The translations under genes and the position numbers were made by a program. From positions 118,546,678-118,610,677 of the forward strand of contig JAHLJT010009436.1 of the NCBI GenBank assembly GCA_031308135.1: a stretch of DNA of 64,000 bases. The letters are read 5' to 3'. This document shows positions 1 to 42,269 of this stretch, one piece after another; within the stretch, counting starts at the first letter, position 1; every line of letters begins with the position of its first letter. Under the pieces are notes generated by a model, which ran no database searches, was not told where the DNA came from, and worked only from the letters and a program-made list of their open reading frames with translations. Source of the stretch: Acheta domesticus. Its lineage: Eukaryota; Arthropoda; Insecta; Orthoptera; Gryllidae.

Positions 1-261
1 CGGAGAAACCACAAAAACTACCGATCAGAACAGTCGGCCACTAGAATTCTGTTCTGGACTGCGCGGCTGACCTCAACATAGTTATGTAGCTAGTGTCCGA
101 AATCCTGCCACCGTCCGTGCGACCGACTCACCGGCTCGAACCCCAGGACCTCCCGGTCAGAGGCACTGCAGTGACATCTAATGAGCCACCCAGTAGATCG
201 TATTTTCGAAAAATTGAACGTGTCCTAATTCCAAAGTCTACTCTCAACAACAGGTTTTATA

Positions 262-800
262 ATGGAAAAAATCTTGCCTCAAATATTGTAGTTGTAGGAT
301 GACGCCCCAAAAAAATGAACTTTTGCAATTTTCGAATAATGAGCGATTTTAGCGAATAAACAGCGAAAATGAGACCTGGAACAGTCTCTTAAGTGTCCTT
401 TATTTTATTCGAGATAAAATGTAATTAAAAAATTTGGAATTATTTTTGAGAAAATGTTGTTGAGGCTTGATTTAAAGTACTCTCCAAACTTAAAATATCA
501 GTTTTAAATTTAAGTGGCCGTGACATCAGACAGATCGATTGAGGAATATCCGTTTTGGAGAAACTCGACTGAATGGTTTAGGCGGTAGCGTTGGACACGG
601 ACGGACGGACGTTTTGCCGTCTATCGATTTTTGGGTATCAAGTAACCACAAAACATGGATTCTAACTGCACAGCTTTTTACAATTTACTGTATGTAAGAA
701 TAAGATTTATTCACTTTTGATTTACTAGGGCCCGGCAATTAGAGTTTTTCTGTCGAAAATGTATCGTTTTCAGGCGCACGATTACAATATTTTCTCTTAT
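262..800 (+). repeat. PTR copy, old and diverged, forward
   Basis: Retains the order typical of the family: a GTAGTTGTAGGATGACGCC-like block, an AAAAAATTTGGA block, the GGACGGACGGACG tract (597-611), GGTATCAAG and GGGCCCGGCAATTAG. The palindromic tip is decayed. Confidence 0.7.
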
Positions 801-1702
801 AATGACTTTAGGACGAGAAAAAAATGAAAATAAATGAAATATAATTGAAATGGTATTAACGAAAATAATTTCTTAACTGAAAGGAATTGAACTATGTGGG
901 GGAGAGGGTTTAACAACCTCATAGTTGATTTTCAATTATGACAAGTTATCAAAAGTGCCCCACCTACCTCTCTGATTATGCACTGTAGTGTCTCAATTCT
1001 AGTCTCTACATGAAGATACTTTAAGATATGAAATTATCTACCAGAAACTAATCATTTAGCAATTAAGTCAATTTAAAATATGTTTGTAGCAATCATGTTT
1101 CTGTCCATTAAAAAATTGTACTTATAAACATAATCAGTTCGCAATAATATTGCAGAATGTAATTTTGAGTTTCATGAAGTCGTTTTGGATTTTATAAAGG
1201 TATATGTCCAATACTAAACGGGCAGTATCTTTACCGCTACTTCCCGTAGGAAATAGAATATTTGAAGTCGCGTCACGTCAAGGCCTTTCAACCCAGCTGA
1301 GAGCCTCTCCTCACTGCACGCTCTGACGGTGAATGGTATAACAAGGGGAAAATGCTGTCAGCGGAGTGTATGGCGCTAGATACGTATATGTTCATGTATG
1401 TGTGTATGTACCGCGGTCATCGATATATATTGTATGTATGAATATGTGTGTAAAATTTCGATTCTGATGAACTAATGGAAAAAGAAACTCTCATTCTGGT
1501 CTTTCATATTAATTTTTCTTCTTGTGTTCTTCATGTCAAGCCCACGGCACGAATCTTAGTTTCGCTATCGTTAACTGTTGAGAAATAATGGAGGTGGCTC
1601 TTAGTTTGTAGAACACCCGGTACTATATAATATCTAGCACCACAGTCCATACGCACTCAGCACAAAATAAAACATGTAATTCAGTATATTCGGTATACTT
1701 AC
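801..1702. other. Intronic AT-rich DNA, nothing recognised
   Basis: Lies in the first intron of gene C. It holds a TATG/TGTG-rich stretch (1385-1450) and a plus-strand TATATAAT motif near 1622, but no coding or clear repeat structure. Confidence 0.4.
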
Positions 1703-3122
<1,420 letters not shown>

Positions 3123-4470
3123 AACAACAACTAGTGGTGCAACAGAATGGCACAGACATTCCCGTGTTAGTTTTCTATTTCCTTGGGTCTGGGCTAGCAA
3201 TTCGGAAATGGCCCATACTCGTGCCAGCTGCCATCTATCGTCGCCTAAACGACATTTTCCGGCATTTTCTTAATTTTTCGGTTTTCTAATGGTCGAACGG
3301 AAATATTAATTTTAAAGTATTAAAGAACAGTAAAACATCGTCCTAAATCGCAATTTTCTTTGAAAACTTTGGAGCCGTTTAAAAAAAAATGACGTTTAAC
3401 GCTACTAAAAGTACGAAATTTGAAGCTCTGTTTCACAGAAAACTTGTGAGTTTTCGAAAAACGTAATTAAAGTCATTTCAAACACTTACACTCACAAATA
3501 AAACAGTGTTTAAAAATTGCCGGAAATGTGCATATTAAAGGTGTGAGAGATTTTTCAAAAAATTACATTTATGTAATTTTTGCAAAAGCAAAAAAGTACC
3601 TCAAATTAAACTTTACGTCATATAAAAGAGAGCAATTAGCACTACCCGTTCCAAAAGTTTGAAGAAAAAATTTGGAGCCATTTATGAGAACATGGCGTTT
3701 GAGCGTTTCTGAAAATGCGGAATTTCGAGCTAGTTTTCACAGAAAACGGTTGAGTTCTCGAGAAAATTTGACATTATTGACATTGACTTGACATTATTTA
3801 AAGCTCATGTACTTGTAAATATAATAATTCAAATAAAGTCAATAAATATAATAATTCAAATAATAAAGTAAAAAATTACATTTTTGTAATTTTTCAAAAA
3901 ACAAAAGAATCGTGGAATATGGCGATTATGTCGTCTCGTAGAGTACATTTGGCACTATCCCTACCAAAAGTTTAAAGAAAAAAATTAGTGCCGTTTTTGA
4001 CAAAATCTGGTTTTTGTATTTTTTTAAATTGCAATTATTGCAAGCAATATTGCAAGAAAACTACTGTAATTTTAAAAAAATGTACATGATAATGATAGAA
4101 CTCACTTTGGAGAACAATTTTTATTTGGAAGAAAAATCTCTATTTTCAATTTTGTAGTTGGTAGGAAGACGCCGAAAAAAATTCCAACTTTTGAAATTTT
4201 CGAAAATTCAGAGCTAACCGTGTAAATCAGACCTATGCCACCTTTATAAGTGTATTTTACTCTATTCTTACAAGAAATTTAAAGAAAAAATTTGGAGCCG
4301 TTTTGCAGAAAAGTTTGAAAATGACCGGGAGGCTTCATGCGATGTACCTCCAAATTTTGAAGAAAGCTTTTGAAAATCGCGGCGCCACGAGTGGACGCAG
4401 ATTGACCGGGAAATATCCATTTTGGAAGAAATCGCACATATGGTTTAAGCGCTAGTGTCGTTCACAGACT
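3123..4470 (+). repeat. PTR copy, forward, distal end lost
   Basis: Begins with ACTAGTGGTGCAACAGAATGG at 3130 and runs through the characteristic inner blocks (GGAGCCGTTT, TTTTCACAGAAAA, GTAGTTGGTAGGAAGACGCCG). It stops after GCGCTAGTGTCGTTCACAGAC, exactly where the GACG tract would begin, so the tract and palindromic tip are missing. Confidence 0.85.
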
Positions 4471-5837
4471 TACGCGTGCTTGGGAAGGGAAGGGATCTCA
4501 GTATTTGAATACACGAAACATATTCAAAATATTCACAAAACTGTTGCAGTTTCGAAGAGGACCGAAAAGTAACCTTTCTACAGCGCGCTCTAGCGCCTAA
4601 ACCGGTTTTCACAAATTTAATGTTTACCGCATATTTTCGAATATAAACCGCCCTTGAATATTACCAGCACCCTAATTTTACGGAAAGTAATCTCGAAAAA
4701 AAAAAAGAATCTTGCTTGATGCGGTTGCGATCATGCGGCATCTAGCGGTGCGACCGATAAAGACGCCAAATGCCGTGACGTATTCCATCGCGAAGACGGG
4801 CCGTGACCCGCCACGTTATGAAAACCCGAAGAATAAACCACGCCTCCATGTAACCACGTGCAATACGCAAGTTTGCGGAAACGACCTTGACGCGATTATT
4901 ACCCGCACCCCAATATTCAGCTGGTAATTTTTGCAAAATAGATGCGGGTTATATTCGAGTATTTACGGTATATCTTCATTTTATAGTAAATTTTATCTAC
5001 TTTAATTTTGTAAATGACAATAGTTTCGATAGAAAGCATAGTTTTGAAGATGTAAGCGAAAGGCTAAAAAAAGGGCGAAATTTTAAGGAGTTGTTGCAAT
5101 TTTCTCTATGAAGCTGACCTTTTTTGAGATGGCAAACATCAAATTCGAATTGAGCACCCTCAAAAACATACAGAACCGCTGAGAGAAAAACTTCCGGAAT
5201 TTTTTCCTGAATCGGCTCTTTTTGAGCACCATTTGACTGGACTATAAGGAGAAATTAATTTTTCATTTACTTATATTTTACCTACATTTATCGTGAACAT
5301 CAATTTGAGTGTTAAATTTAAATAAAAAAACTTACTGTCCTATCGCCTCTCATTCGCTTCAACGAAATATTTCAACCCCCTTTCTTTCACTTAAGTTGTC
5401 AGCCTTCCATCTTACATTTTATTTCGAATGTCCCACTCCCTATGAGGCATTATGCCCACGTAATAAACTGCAAATATTATAGGTTCGTATTATTTGACAA
5501 CGGTTCATGATGTGATAAACCAACTGGATACTGACTGCCGATCTCGCGCTAGAACCTAATGTTGAGTTATCGCAGGGGAGTCAATCCCACGATGCTGCGT
5601 GGTGTGGGGTGATATTTCAGGTACAGACAGGAACCGGCGCATAAAATACTTGGTGGAATAATATGCAAGTCATAGATTTTCAAAATTTGCTATGAAGATT
5701 GTACATCACGAGCGAGAATCAGAATTATCACTAACGCTGTCGTTTTCTTGAGAATTATTTAGTATATCGATGTCGGAGATTTGCAGAAGTGGTCTGAGTT
5801 CACGTGGACTATATACTGTGGAAGTAACAAATCCACA
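4471..5837. other. Intergenic DNA, nothing recognised
   Basis: Mixed AT-rich DNA with short unsupported ORFs. No repeat of the families seen elsewhere in the window was recognised. Confidence 0.35.
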
Positions 5838-7935
5838 CTAAGTGATCAAAAGAATTCGGACACGTCCAAAAACATACGTTTTTCATTTTAGGTGCATTGT
5901 GCTTTAATCTACTGCTGGGTGCTCCATATCAGCGACCGCAGTAATTATTAGAAATCGTGAGAGAGCAGAATGAGGCTTTCCGCGGAACTCAACGGACTTT
6001 GAACGTGGTCAGGTGATTGGGTGTCACATGTGTCAGAAGTTTGTACATGAGATTTTCACACTCCTAAACATCCCTAGGACCACTGTTTCTGATGTGATAA
6101 TGAAGGGACACGTACAGCCCAACAGGCCGACCCCGTCTGTTGACTGAGAGAAACCGCCGATAATTGAACAGAGTCGTAAAGTGTAACAGGCAGACATCTA
6201 TCCAGACCATCACACAGGAATTCCAAACTGCATCAGGATCCACTCGAAGTACTGTGATAGTTAAGGTTAGGCGAGAGGTGAGAAAACTTGGATTTCATAG
6301 TAGAGCGGCTGCTCATAAGCCGCATCACGCAAGTAAATGCCAAACAACGCCTCGCTTGTTGTCAGGAGCGTAAACATTGGACGATTGAACAGTGGAAAAA
6401 CGTGGTGGGGAGTAACGAATCACGGTATACAATGTGGCGATCCGATGGCAGTATGTGGGTACGGCGAATGCCCGGTGAACGTCATCTGCCAGCGTGTGTA
6501 GCGCTAACAGTGAAATTCGGAGGCGGTGGTATTATGATGTGGTCGTGTTTGTCATGGAGGGGTCTGGCACCTCTTGTTGTTTTGCGTGGCACTATCACGG
6601 CACAGGTCTACCTTCATGTTTCAAACACCTTAACAAATTAAGTTCATTATGCTATGCATTCAGAATTCTTTCAAATTCTGTCAGCCTTCATGCAGCTCGT
6701 TGCTTTTATTTTGCAAATGTGCATTCCCGCCTGAGATATGGCATAATATTCTGGGGAAGCTCATCCTGTAGTATTCAGACCTTCAGATTGCAAAAGAAAA
6801 TTATTCGAATAATGAAAAAATGCCTTCCACGTGATTCCTGCAAGCCTCTTTTCATTGAGCTGGGAATCCTACTTGTCTATTTATTTACGAATGTGTAATA
6901 TTTGTCAAAAATGACCTACTTAACGGAGGGAACATATTTTCATGCAATATTGATATTTATAATTACAACACACGCCGTAGAAATCACGTGCATCAAGTGT
7001 CAGTATCAACAGCTCAGTACAAGAAATCAACATTGAATACATGCACGTTACTTTACAACGCATTGCCAGATGACATAAAACAATTAAAGTCGGTACACAA
7101 ATTTAAGTTAAAAGTAACATCTTTTCTGCTGCAAAACTGTTTCTATACAATTAGAGACTATACTGATCGTGAAAAAGAAAAATAATGTTTAATGTAACAA
7201 AACAAAGATGTATAATGAATTAGTTTATGTTTGCATTGTATACATTTAAAAAAATATTTAATACGCCTGTAACAAGTAATGTACTTCAGCTTCCGGGTCA
7301 ATGACCCCATCTCGATCAGGTTTTTGTCCAGTTTCCCTGATCCATTGAGCAAATGCTGAGATGGCCCCTTGTTTTGCTTCTGGACGTAAATGTAGCTTCA
7401 CTGTGCGCACGTTTTGTTGAGCACTCCTTTTGCTTGTAGTTCATTTACAGTTGAAATTGATTTATCTATAACTCGGGAAAAACATTTTTCAAATATCTTT
7501 ATTTTTCTAAAATAATTATTTTCTAAATTCATTTTTTCGTTGTTTTTTTTTTAATAAAATTCTGGCCCTCAAGGAAATGTGCGCAGATAAATTTCTTTCC
7601 CCACACGTCATATACAGTTTTTACTGTTTTTTTGACAAATAAATAAATAAACCTTCTTGCTTCCCACTGTTCAAGAGCATTTCGGGGATGGCGATTGCAT
7701 CTTTCAACACGATCGAGCACCTGTTCATACTGCATGGCCTCTGGCGGAGTGGTTACACGACAATAACATCCCTATAATGGACTGGACTGCGCAGAGTCCT
7801 GTTTTGAATCATATCGAAAACCTGCGACTGCGTGCCTTGCCTCGCTTCTCCTCAGGGCATCACTTAGTGAAGAATGGGCTCCAATTCTCCACGAAAGCTT
7901 CCAACACCTCATTGAAAGTATGCCTGTTACCCACG
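5838..7935 (+). mobile_element. Tc1-like DNA transposon remnant, split by a CR1 insertion
   Basis: A left end containing TCAAAAGAATTCGGACACG (5842-5863) is typical of Tc1-like inverted repeats. Transposase remnants cover about 5960-6615 and 7651-7935: KHWTIEQWKNVV, GERHLPACV, GGGGIMMWSCLS, then VQEHFGDGDCIFQHD, WTAQSPVLNHIENL and, in another frame, EWAPILHESFQHLIESMP. Stops and frameshifts are frequent. The usual WSDES is GSNES and SPDLNPIE is SPVLNHIE, so two of the three catalytic acidic residues are lost. The right inverted repeat is missing; PTR sequence begins at about 7963. The copy is dead. Confidence 0.85.
6616..7650 (+). mobile_element. 5'-truncated CR1-like retrotransposon inserted in the Tc1 copy
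   Basis: Carries the C-terminal part of the same ORF2 as the full element at 25.4-30.1 kb (RLRYGIIFWGSSS, LQKKIIRIMKKCLPRDSCK, LYNALPDDIKQLKSV) in two frames, then the shared 3' UTR of about 460 bp ending in an AAATAAATAAATAA tail. ACCTTC flanks it on both sides (6610-6615 and 7651-7656). Together with the continuity of Tc1 coding across the gap, this marks a 6-bp target duplication. Confidence 0.85.
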
Positions 7936-7962
7936 TATTATTGTATTGTTGTGCTCTATTTC

Positions 7963-8796
7963 ATTTTACTTTCCTGTATACGTACGTATATACGGAGTAA
8001 TATACGTAGTATTGGGGAAAGTTATGTAATGCTGCGCGAAAAAATGGCGAATTTTCGGCAGAAAAAAAATTCATTGCCGGGCTCTGATAACGAAAAAGTG
8101 TGTAAATTCTGTTGCTAAATTAAGAAAAAAATCCCCAACACGTAGTGTAGCCAGAATCCCTGTTTTGTAAGTCTTTGATACCGAAAAACCTATTGAAAGC
8201 AAAACGTCCGTCTATTTGTCCGTCCGTCCGTCTGTGAAAACTACAAGCGCCTAAACCATACGAACGATTTTTTTCAAATTGAAGAAACCCCTGTCGATCA
8301 GGCTTGAGTCGAAGATTTGAAATTGTGAGAAAGATTTTGTAAAATTTGGTGGTACATTACATGAAGCCCCCCCGGATATTTTCAAAATTTTCTCAAACAC
8401 AGATCCAAATTTTTTCTTCAAATTTCTTGCAAGAGAGTGAAATACACTTATTATGGTAGCATATGTGTGAATGTCGCGGTTAACTCTGGATTTCCGAAAA
8501 TTGAAACAAATTGAATTGTTTTCGACGTCTTCCAACAATTACAAAATTAAAGATGGACAGACGGACGGACGGACAGACGTTTTGCTTTCAATTGTTTTTT
8601 CGGTATCAAAGACCCACAAAACAATGAGTCTGGCTGCACCACATGTTAGGAGATTTTTTCTTAATTTAGCAACTGGATTTATCCACTTTTTCCTTACCGG
8701 GTCCCTGTAATAAGAGATTTTCTGCTGAAAATCCGTTTTGTCTCGTAGCATTACATAACTTTACCTATACTGTACGTACGTATATTGTACGCCGAA
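7963..8796. repeat. PTR inverted dimer (reverse arm, then forward arm)
   Basis: 7963-8553 runs from the palindromic tip inward in reverse orientation to CAATTACAAAATTAAAGATGG. It joins directly to a forward piece (8554-8796) that starts at the GGACAGACGGACGG tract and runs out to the tip (GTACGTACGTATATTGTAC). Both outer ends are therefore tips. Confidence 0.8.
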
Positions 8797-9373
8797 TAAA
8801 ATGCAAACTTTCGCAATTTTCGAATATTCAGAGTTAACCGTTAAAATGCTGGTATGCCACCTTAATATGTGAATTTTACTCTATTCTTTTAAGAAATTTC
8901 AAGAAAATATTTCGAGCCGTTTTCGAGAAAAGTTTGAAAATGTCCGAGGGGCTTCATGTAAAGTACCCCCAAAAATTAATGAATGTTTTTCAAAATCTCA
9001 GAGTTTCGACTCAGGCCATATCGAGAGAGGTTTCTTCAATTTGGAAAAAATCCAATAAATAGTATAAGCGCTAGAGTTGTTCACATACCCCGGACAGGTG
9101 GACGGATGGACAGCCAGACGGACGGAAGAACGTTTTGCAGCCAATTGATTTTTCGATATCAATGACTTACGAAAGAGAGATTATGGCTACACCACGTGTT
9201 GGGGGATTTTTTCTTAATTTAGCAACTGGATTTATCCACATTTTTACCATCAAGGCCCGGCAACGAATTTTTTTCTGCCGAAAATTCGCCATTTTTTCGC
9301 GCGGCATTACATAACTTTCCTTCTCCTACTTATATTACTCCGTAAATACGTACGTATATGGGAAAGTAAAAAT
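8797..9373 (+). repeat. PTR copy, forward, 5' truncated
   Basis: Runs from GCAAACTTTCGCAATTTTCG through the GGACGG tract region (9090-9130) to the tip and terminal GGGAAAGTAAAAA at 9360-9373. It is tandem to the preceding forward arm. Confidence 0.8.
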
Positions 9374-9399
9374 GATATATGTTGTCTATAATAACGGGT

Positions 9400-11312
9400 A
9401 GATAGAAGAAGAATGGGCAAATATAAAAAGATCTGTGGAGGCGGCAGCAAAAGAAGCCCTTGGCTATAGGTATAAAAACTATAGAAGAAGAGGCATTAAA
9501 ATCTGGACAGAGGATCTCGAGGAAGCTGTAAAAGAAAAGAAAAATGCTTACAAGAAAATGCTCCAGACTCCGTCACAAGAAAACAGATTTGATTATAAAA
9601 GAAAATGTGCAAAAGCAAAGAAAAAGATTAGAGAAGCTTATCGGAAAAGCTGGGATTATTATATAAGTTGTATTGAAAATGATGCTCACGGAAGGCAAGA
9701 ATACGCTTACAAAGTGCTGAAACATCTTAATAAAGAAGAGAAAGACACTGCCAATATAAGTGTTATCAAAGAACAAGATTGGTTGCAGTACTACAAAGAA
9801 CTGTGGTGTGATATAGAGGACAATGGTGACATCCAAGAAAATTACGTACCAGAATATATAGATCCTATAAGTATGAAAGAATTAGAATGTGCATTGAAAA
9901 TGAATAAAAATAGAAAAGCTGCTGGAATAGACAATATGAATATTGAATTATTGAAATATGGTGGCCCTGCTTTAATATCGAGACTGTTGTACTTCATTAA
10001 TCTATGCTGGAAATATTGTCAAATACCAGAAGAATGGAAAGTGGCTATTGTAAAACCCATTTACAAAAGAGGTGATAGATCAGTCTGCGGAAATTATAGA
10101 GGAATAAGTTTGCTAACTGCTGGTTATAAAGTATATACTAGAATACTCTCCGAAAGACTGAAACCAATAGCTGACACCACCATCAGTGAACAACAAAACG
10201 GATTTAGAAAAGGACGATCTTCTTTAGATAGCGTATTTACGCTCAAAATACTAATAGAAAAAAGAAGAGAATATAATCTTGAAACACACATAGCCTTTAT
10301 TGACTATGTGAAAGCTTTTGATAAAGTTAGACGACCACTGCTGTGGGAAATTTTAATAAAGAAGGGGATACCTTACCATCTCATCCAAGTAATTAAAAGC
10401 CTGTACGCTGGAACAAGAATATGTATCGACACTGGTTTCAAAATCGGCAAAACATTTCTGAATATAAATCTGGGAGTACGACAGGGTTGTAGCTTATCAG
10501 CATCTCTGTTTAATCTGTACATAGATGAGATGCTGAAGGAATGGAACTGCTATGCCTCTTGTGGTATTGAGATTGCAGAAAACTGTTTTTTAAATTCCAT
10601 CTTATATGCAGACGATCAAGTTTTGATTGCTGAAACAGAAGATGAACTTCAGCTCAATATCTACAAGCTCAGCAAAATAGCCAGATATTATAACTGTGAA
10701 ATATCCACATCAAAAACTCACATTATGGCATTTTGCGGGAAAGATCCAGTGAGATCTAAGATAGTGGTAGAAAACCAGGTTCTGAACCAAGTGAGTAATT
10801 TTAACTATCTAGGAAACGATGTATCATACAACTATGACAGAGACGTAGAGAAGAAACTCTCGCGGTTCCAGTTGATGTGTGGAACCATAAGAAGAACCCT
10901 TGGTAAGAAAACCCGAAAAGAAACACAGTTAAAATTCTACAAGACAATGGCAATACCAACCCTGCTGTACGGTAGCGAATGCTGGGTTTTGAAACAAAGA
11001 GAAATGAGCAGAATACAGGCTTCAGAGATGAAGTTTCTGAGGGCAGTAAAAGGTTGTACGAAAGCAGATCACGAAAGAAATCAAGATATTCGAAAAGAGT
11101 TAAGAGTTGTATCAGTCCTCGATCAAATCCAAAACTATAAAAGAAATTGGACCCAACATCTATACAGAATGGATAAGCAGCGCCTTCCTCAAAAGGCCTG
11201 GAAATATCGACCTCTTGGGAAACGAGATCCCGGGAGACCAAGAAAACGGTGGACCATCGAACCGGAACAGGCCGTTGGGCCTAGACCGTGAAGATGATGA
11301 TGATGATGATGA
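9400..11312 (+). mobile_element. RTE-clade non-LTR retrotransposon, 5' truncated, recent
   Basis: Flanked by a perfect 13-bp direct repeat TATAATAACGGGT (9387-9399 and 11313-11325). The 3' end is a short GAT microsatellite, as expected of RTE elements. The ORF is uninterrupted. It lies 105 bp beyond the end of GST gene B and is convergent with it. Confidence 0.92.
9435..11291 (+). CDS. RTE-type reverse transcriptase (N-terminally truncated ORF)
   Basis: A 618-residue open frame that reverse-transcribes element RNA at the insertion site. The apurinic-like endonuclease that normally precedes the RT is absent because of 5' truncation. RT motifs in order: KAAGIDNMNIELLK, RGDRSVCGNYRGISLL, NGFRKGRSSLDSVFTL, motif A FIDYVKAFDKV with Asp290, VRQGCSLSASLFN and catalytic YADD (391-394). 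The C-terminal part has LLYGSECWVL, the cysteine/histidine stretch and GRPRKRW characteristic of RTE elements. No stop or frameshift is present. The marked ATG is simply the first in the truncated frame. The polypeptide could be made only from a nearby promoter, so it is probably inactive alone. Confidence 0.92.
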   Translation: MEAAAKEALGYRYKNYRRRGIKIWTEDLEEAVKEKKNAYKKMLQTPSQENRFDYKRKCAKAKKKIREAYRKSWDYYISCIENDAHGRQEYAYKVLKHLNKEEKDTANISVIKEQDWLQYYKELWCDIEDNGDIQENYVPEYIDPISMKELECALKMNKNRKAAGIDNMNIELLKYGGPALISRLLYFINLCWKYCQIPEEWKVAIVKPIYKRGDRSVCGNYRGISLLTAGYKVYTRILSERLKPIADTTISEQQNGFRKGRSSLDSVFTLKILIEKRREYNLETHIAFIDYVKAFDKVRRPLLWEILIKKGIPYHLIQVIKSLYAGTRICIDTGFKIGKTFLNINLGVRQGCSLSASLFNLYIDEMLKEWNCYASCGIEIAENCFLNSILYADDQVLIAETEDELQLNIYKLSKIARYYNCEISTSKTHIMAFCGKDPVRSKIVVENQVLNQVSNFNYLGNDVSYNYDRDVEKKLSRFQLMCGTIRRTLGKKTRKETQLKFYKTMAIPTLLYGSECWVLKQREMSRIQASEMKFLRAVKGCTKADHERNQDIRKELRVVSVLDQIQNYKRNWTQHLYRMDKQRLPQKAWKYRPLGKRDPGRPRKRWTIEPEQAVGPRP

Positions 11313-11345
11313 TATAATAACGGGTGAAGCATTATATAGCAAATA

Positions 11346-11348
<3 letters not shown>

Positions 11349-11378
<30 letters not shown>
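11349..11378. repeat. (TA)n microsatellite
   Basis: About 15 TA units between the RTE target duplication and the 3' end of GST gene B. Confidence 0.9.
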
Positions 11379-11381
<3 letters not shown>

Positions 11382-11409
11382 AAGGAATTTTAAAAATTCA
11401 AATTACTTA

Positions 11410-11415
11410 TTTATT
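11410..11415 (-). promoter_or_regulatory. Candidate polyadenylation signal of gene B
   Basis: AATAAA on the minus strand, 14 nt past the stop codon, within AAATAAATAAG. The 3' UTR would be very short, so a more distal site may also be used. Confidence 0.4.
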
Positions 11416-11429
11416 TACAAACGTTACAA

Positions 11430-40547
<29,118 letters not shown>

Positions 40548-40583
40548 TCAGAAACTGACAACACAACGATGTAGCTCGTAAGT

Positions 40584-40621
40584 ACTGCCATAATCCAAGA
40601 TACAACCACCTCTTATATATA
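40584..40621 (-). promoter_or_regulatory. Candidate core promoter of gene B
   Basis: On the minus strand a TATATAAG box (40612-40619) is followed about 25 nt later by GGCAGTACTT, which resembles an arthropod CAGT initiator. The implied 5' UTR is about 50 nt and runs directly into the ATG at 40535. A TTGTGTTGTCAG just before the ATG could instead be a splice acceptor after a non-coding exon, so the assignment is tentative. Confidence 0.45.
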
Positions 40622-40765
40622 CCCTACATGACTTTACGAATTGTTATCTTGTGCAATTCTAGACGTTCTAACATTTGCCCCAAACATTTACCCCCACTCT
40701 TGCAATCTCATCGTCGACCACCGAGGTAGCTTCCACTCTGTGAATTATACAATTCAACAGTCAGG

Positions 40766-40775
40766 GTGACGCCGC
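40766..40775 (+). promoter_or_regulatory. Candidate antioxidant response element (CncC/Maf)
   Basis: GTGACGCCGC matches RTGACNNNGC exactly, the site bound by Nrf2/CncC-Maf dimers that induce GST genes. It lies about 180 bp upstream of the predicted start of gene B. A chance match in a few hundred bases is possible. Confidence 0.35.
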
Positions 40776-40938
40776 ATCTTTCCCGCGGGATGCATTGCAT
40801 AGAACTATCGCGATATTTTCTACATCGAACCAAAAAAGAGCTCCTTCAGTTAATTTAATAATTTATCCCTAATACTTTTACGGTGTTTTGAAAGAAACCG
40901 CACCTCTGCGAAGATAGCGACCCGGGCATTGTGACGTG

Positions 40939-41616
40939 TAGAGACCGGATTTTTATGTAATTACATTTTTTTGTCTTTCTACTTACCGTTCTCAAAATTT
41001 TAATCTTGGCGAATCATAGCCCTCCTAACACAATATCCAATTTTTTCGTTACATATTTTTACATATTTAGTACTATATTACATATTTTACATATTTTGCG
41101 GTTTTTACAATATATTTTCTTATTTTATCAATTTTCTTCAATTTAATTCCATATTTTTTTGTGAAAATATGTTTTTTTGATCAGCATTTTCCCTACATTA
41201 TTGGAGAAATCTGGGTGTCCAAAATATTGACACCGCGTTTTGAGATCTGTAACCTTAATTTCCGAGAAAAATTCGTGATCGCCGACGTGTAACACTTCGA
41301 TGAAGATGCTACAGTGTATGTTTGCTGATGGTAGATTTCACCTGTTTGTGCGATGGCTTCTATTGCGATTTTTTTTAGTCCGGCTGCTAAACTACGGTCC
41401 TAGATTACAATAGATGGAGCTTTTACCACTCATGAGAAAGTTATATGATGTAAAGCGAGCAGTTTTTCTAAATGTAATGTCTTGATAAGTAAATCGCTTT
41501 TAATTCAAGCATTTCGATATTACATATTATATCCGATTTTACATATTCTTACTGTTTTCATTACATATTTATGTACATATTTTGACGTTTAATACTACAT
41601 ATTTTTCTGGTCTCTA
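40939..41616. mobile_element. hAT-like non-autonomous element
   Basis: 678 bp with inverted ends TAGAGACCGGATTTTTATGTA (left) and, on the other strand, TAGAGACCAGAAAAATATGTA (right). It is flanked by 8-bp repeats GTGACGTG (40931-40938) and GTGATGTG (41617-41624), 7 of 8 matching. The TAGAG start fits the hAT end pattern. The subterminal regions are rich in TTACATATT in one arm and its kin in the other. No transposase. It lies about 320 bp upstream of the gene B core promoter. Confidence 0.75.
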
Positions 41617-41624
41617 GTGATGTG

Positions 41625-42250
41625 CTTATCAAGGTATCACTAGCTTGTCAGCTTATCAAGGTATTCAGGCGCCCTTGGCAAGCATAGAATTTGCGCCCCT
41701 GTCAGGATACTTTAAATTAGAGTTATTATTTTTTTAGCGGGCATACACTAATGTGAATAAGATTCTGATTTTAAAAAGTTTCGTAAACAATTTATCTCGA
41801 AACATGTTGACTGATTTCAATTTTTTTTTAATTTTAGGAATTGAGATAATTAAGAAAAAATAACAATTCATGTTTATTAATATTGAAATCGTTGTAAAAA
41901 TGTCATGACAGAAATGTTACAATTTAAAAAACGTATTATCTACTTAATGAACATTTACCAAAAATAATTTGTATAAATTACTACATAAACTAAAATGAAA
42001 ATAATACTTAATTACTCATGCATATACAAGGCCTAATCGTAATGCTCATGAATTAAAAATCATTACAATTTTTTTGTAGGCTTTTCTTGATTTTACTGGT
42101 GCAAATTCGTCAATAACAGAATCAAATTTCAACAGAGTCAATTTTCTTAGTTCTCTTTCAACACTAAGTACAGAAAGACCACACAATCACTTTTGTCCCA
42201 TTGAAGTCCTCTTCATTGAATAAAGTTTGTCCTCTTAAATCCCCTTATAG
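41625..42250. other. Intergenic AT-rich DNA, nothing recognised
   Basis: No supported open frame or repeat. Confidence 0.3.
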
Positions 42251-42269
42251 TATTAGAGTAACTGGGAGA

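Noticed and set aside
1615..1670. Plus-strand TATATAAT with CTCAGCACA downstream as a promoter
   Set aside because: It lies in the intron of minus-strand gene C and no plus-strand gene follows.
10801..11342. Minus-strand ORFs of 60-146 codons
   Set aside because: Shadows of the RTE reverse transcriptase ORF.
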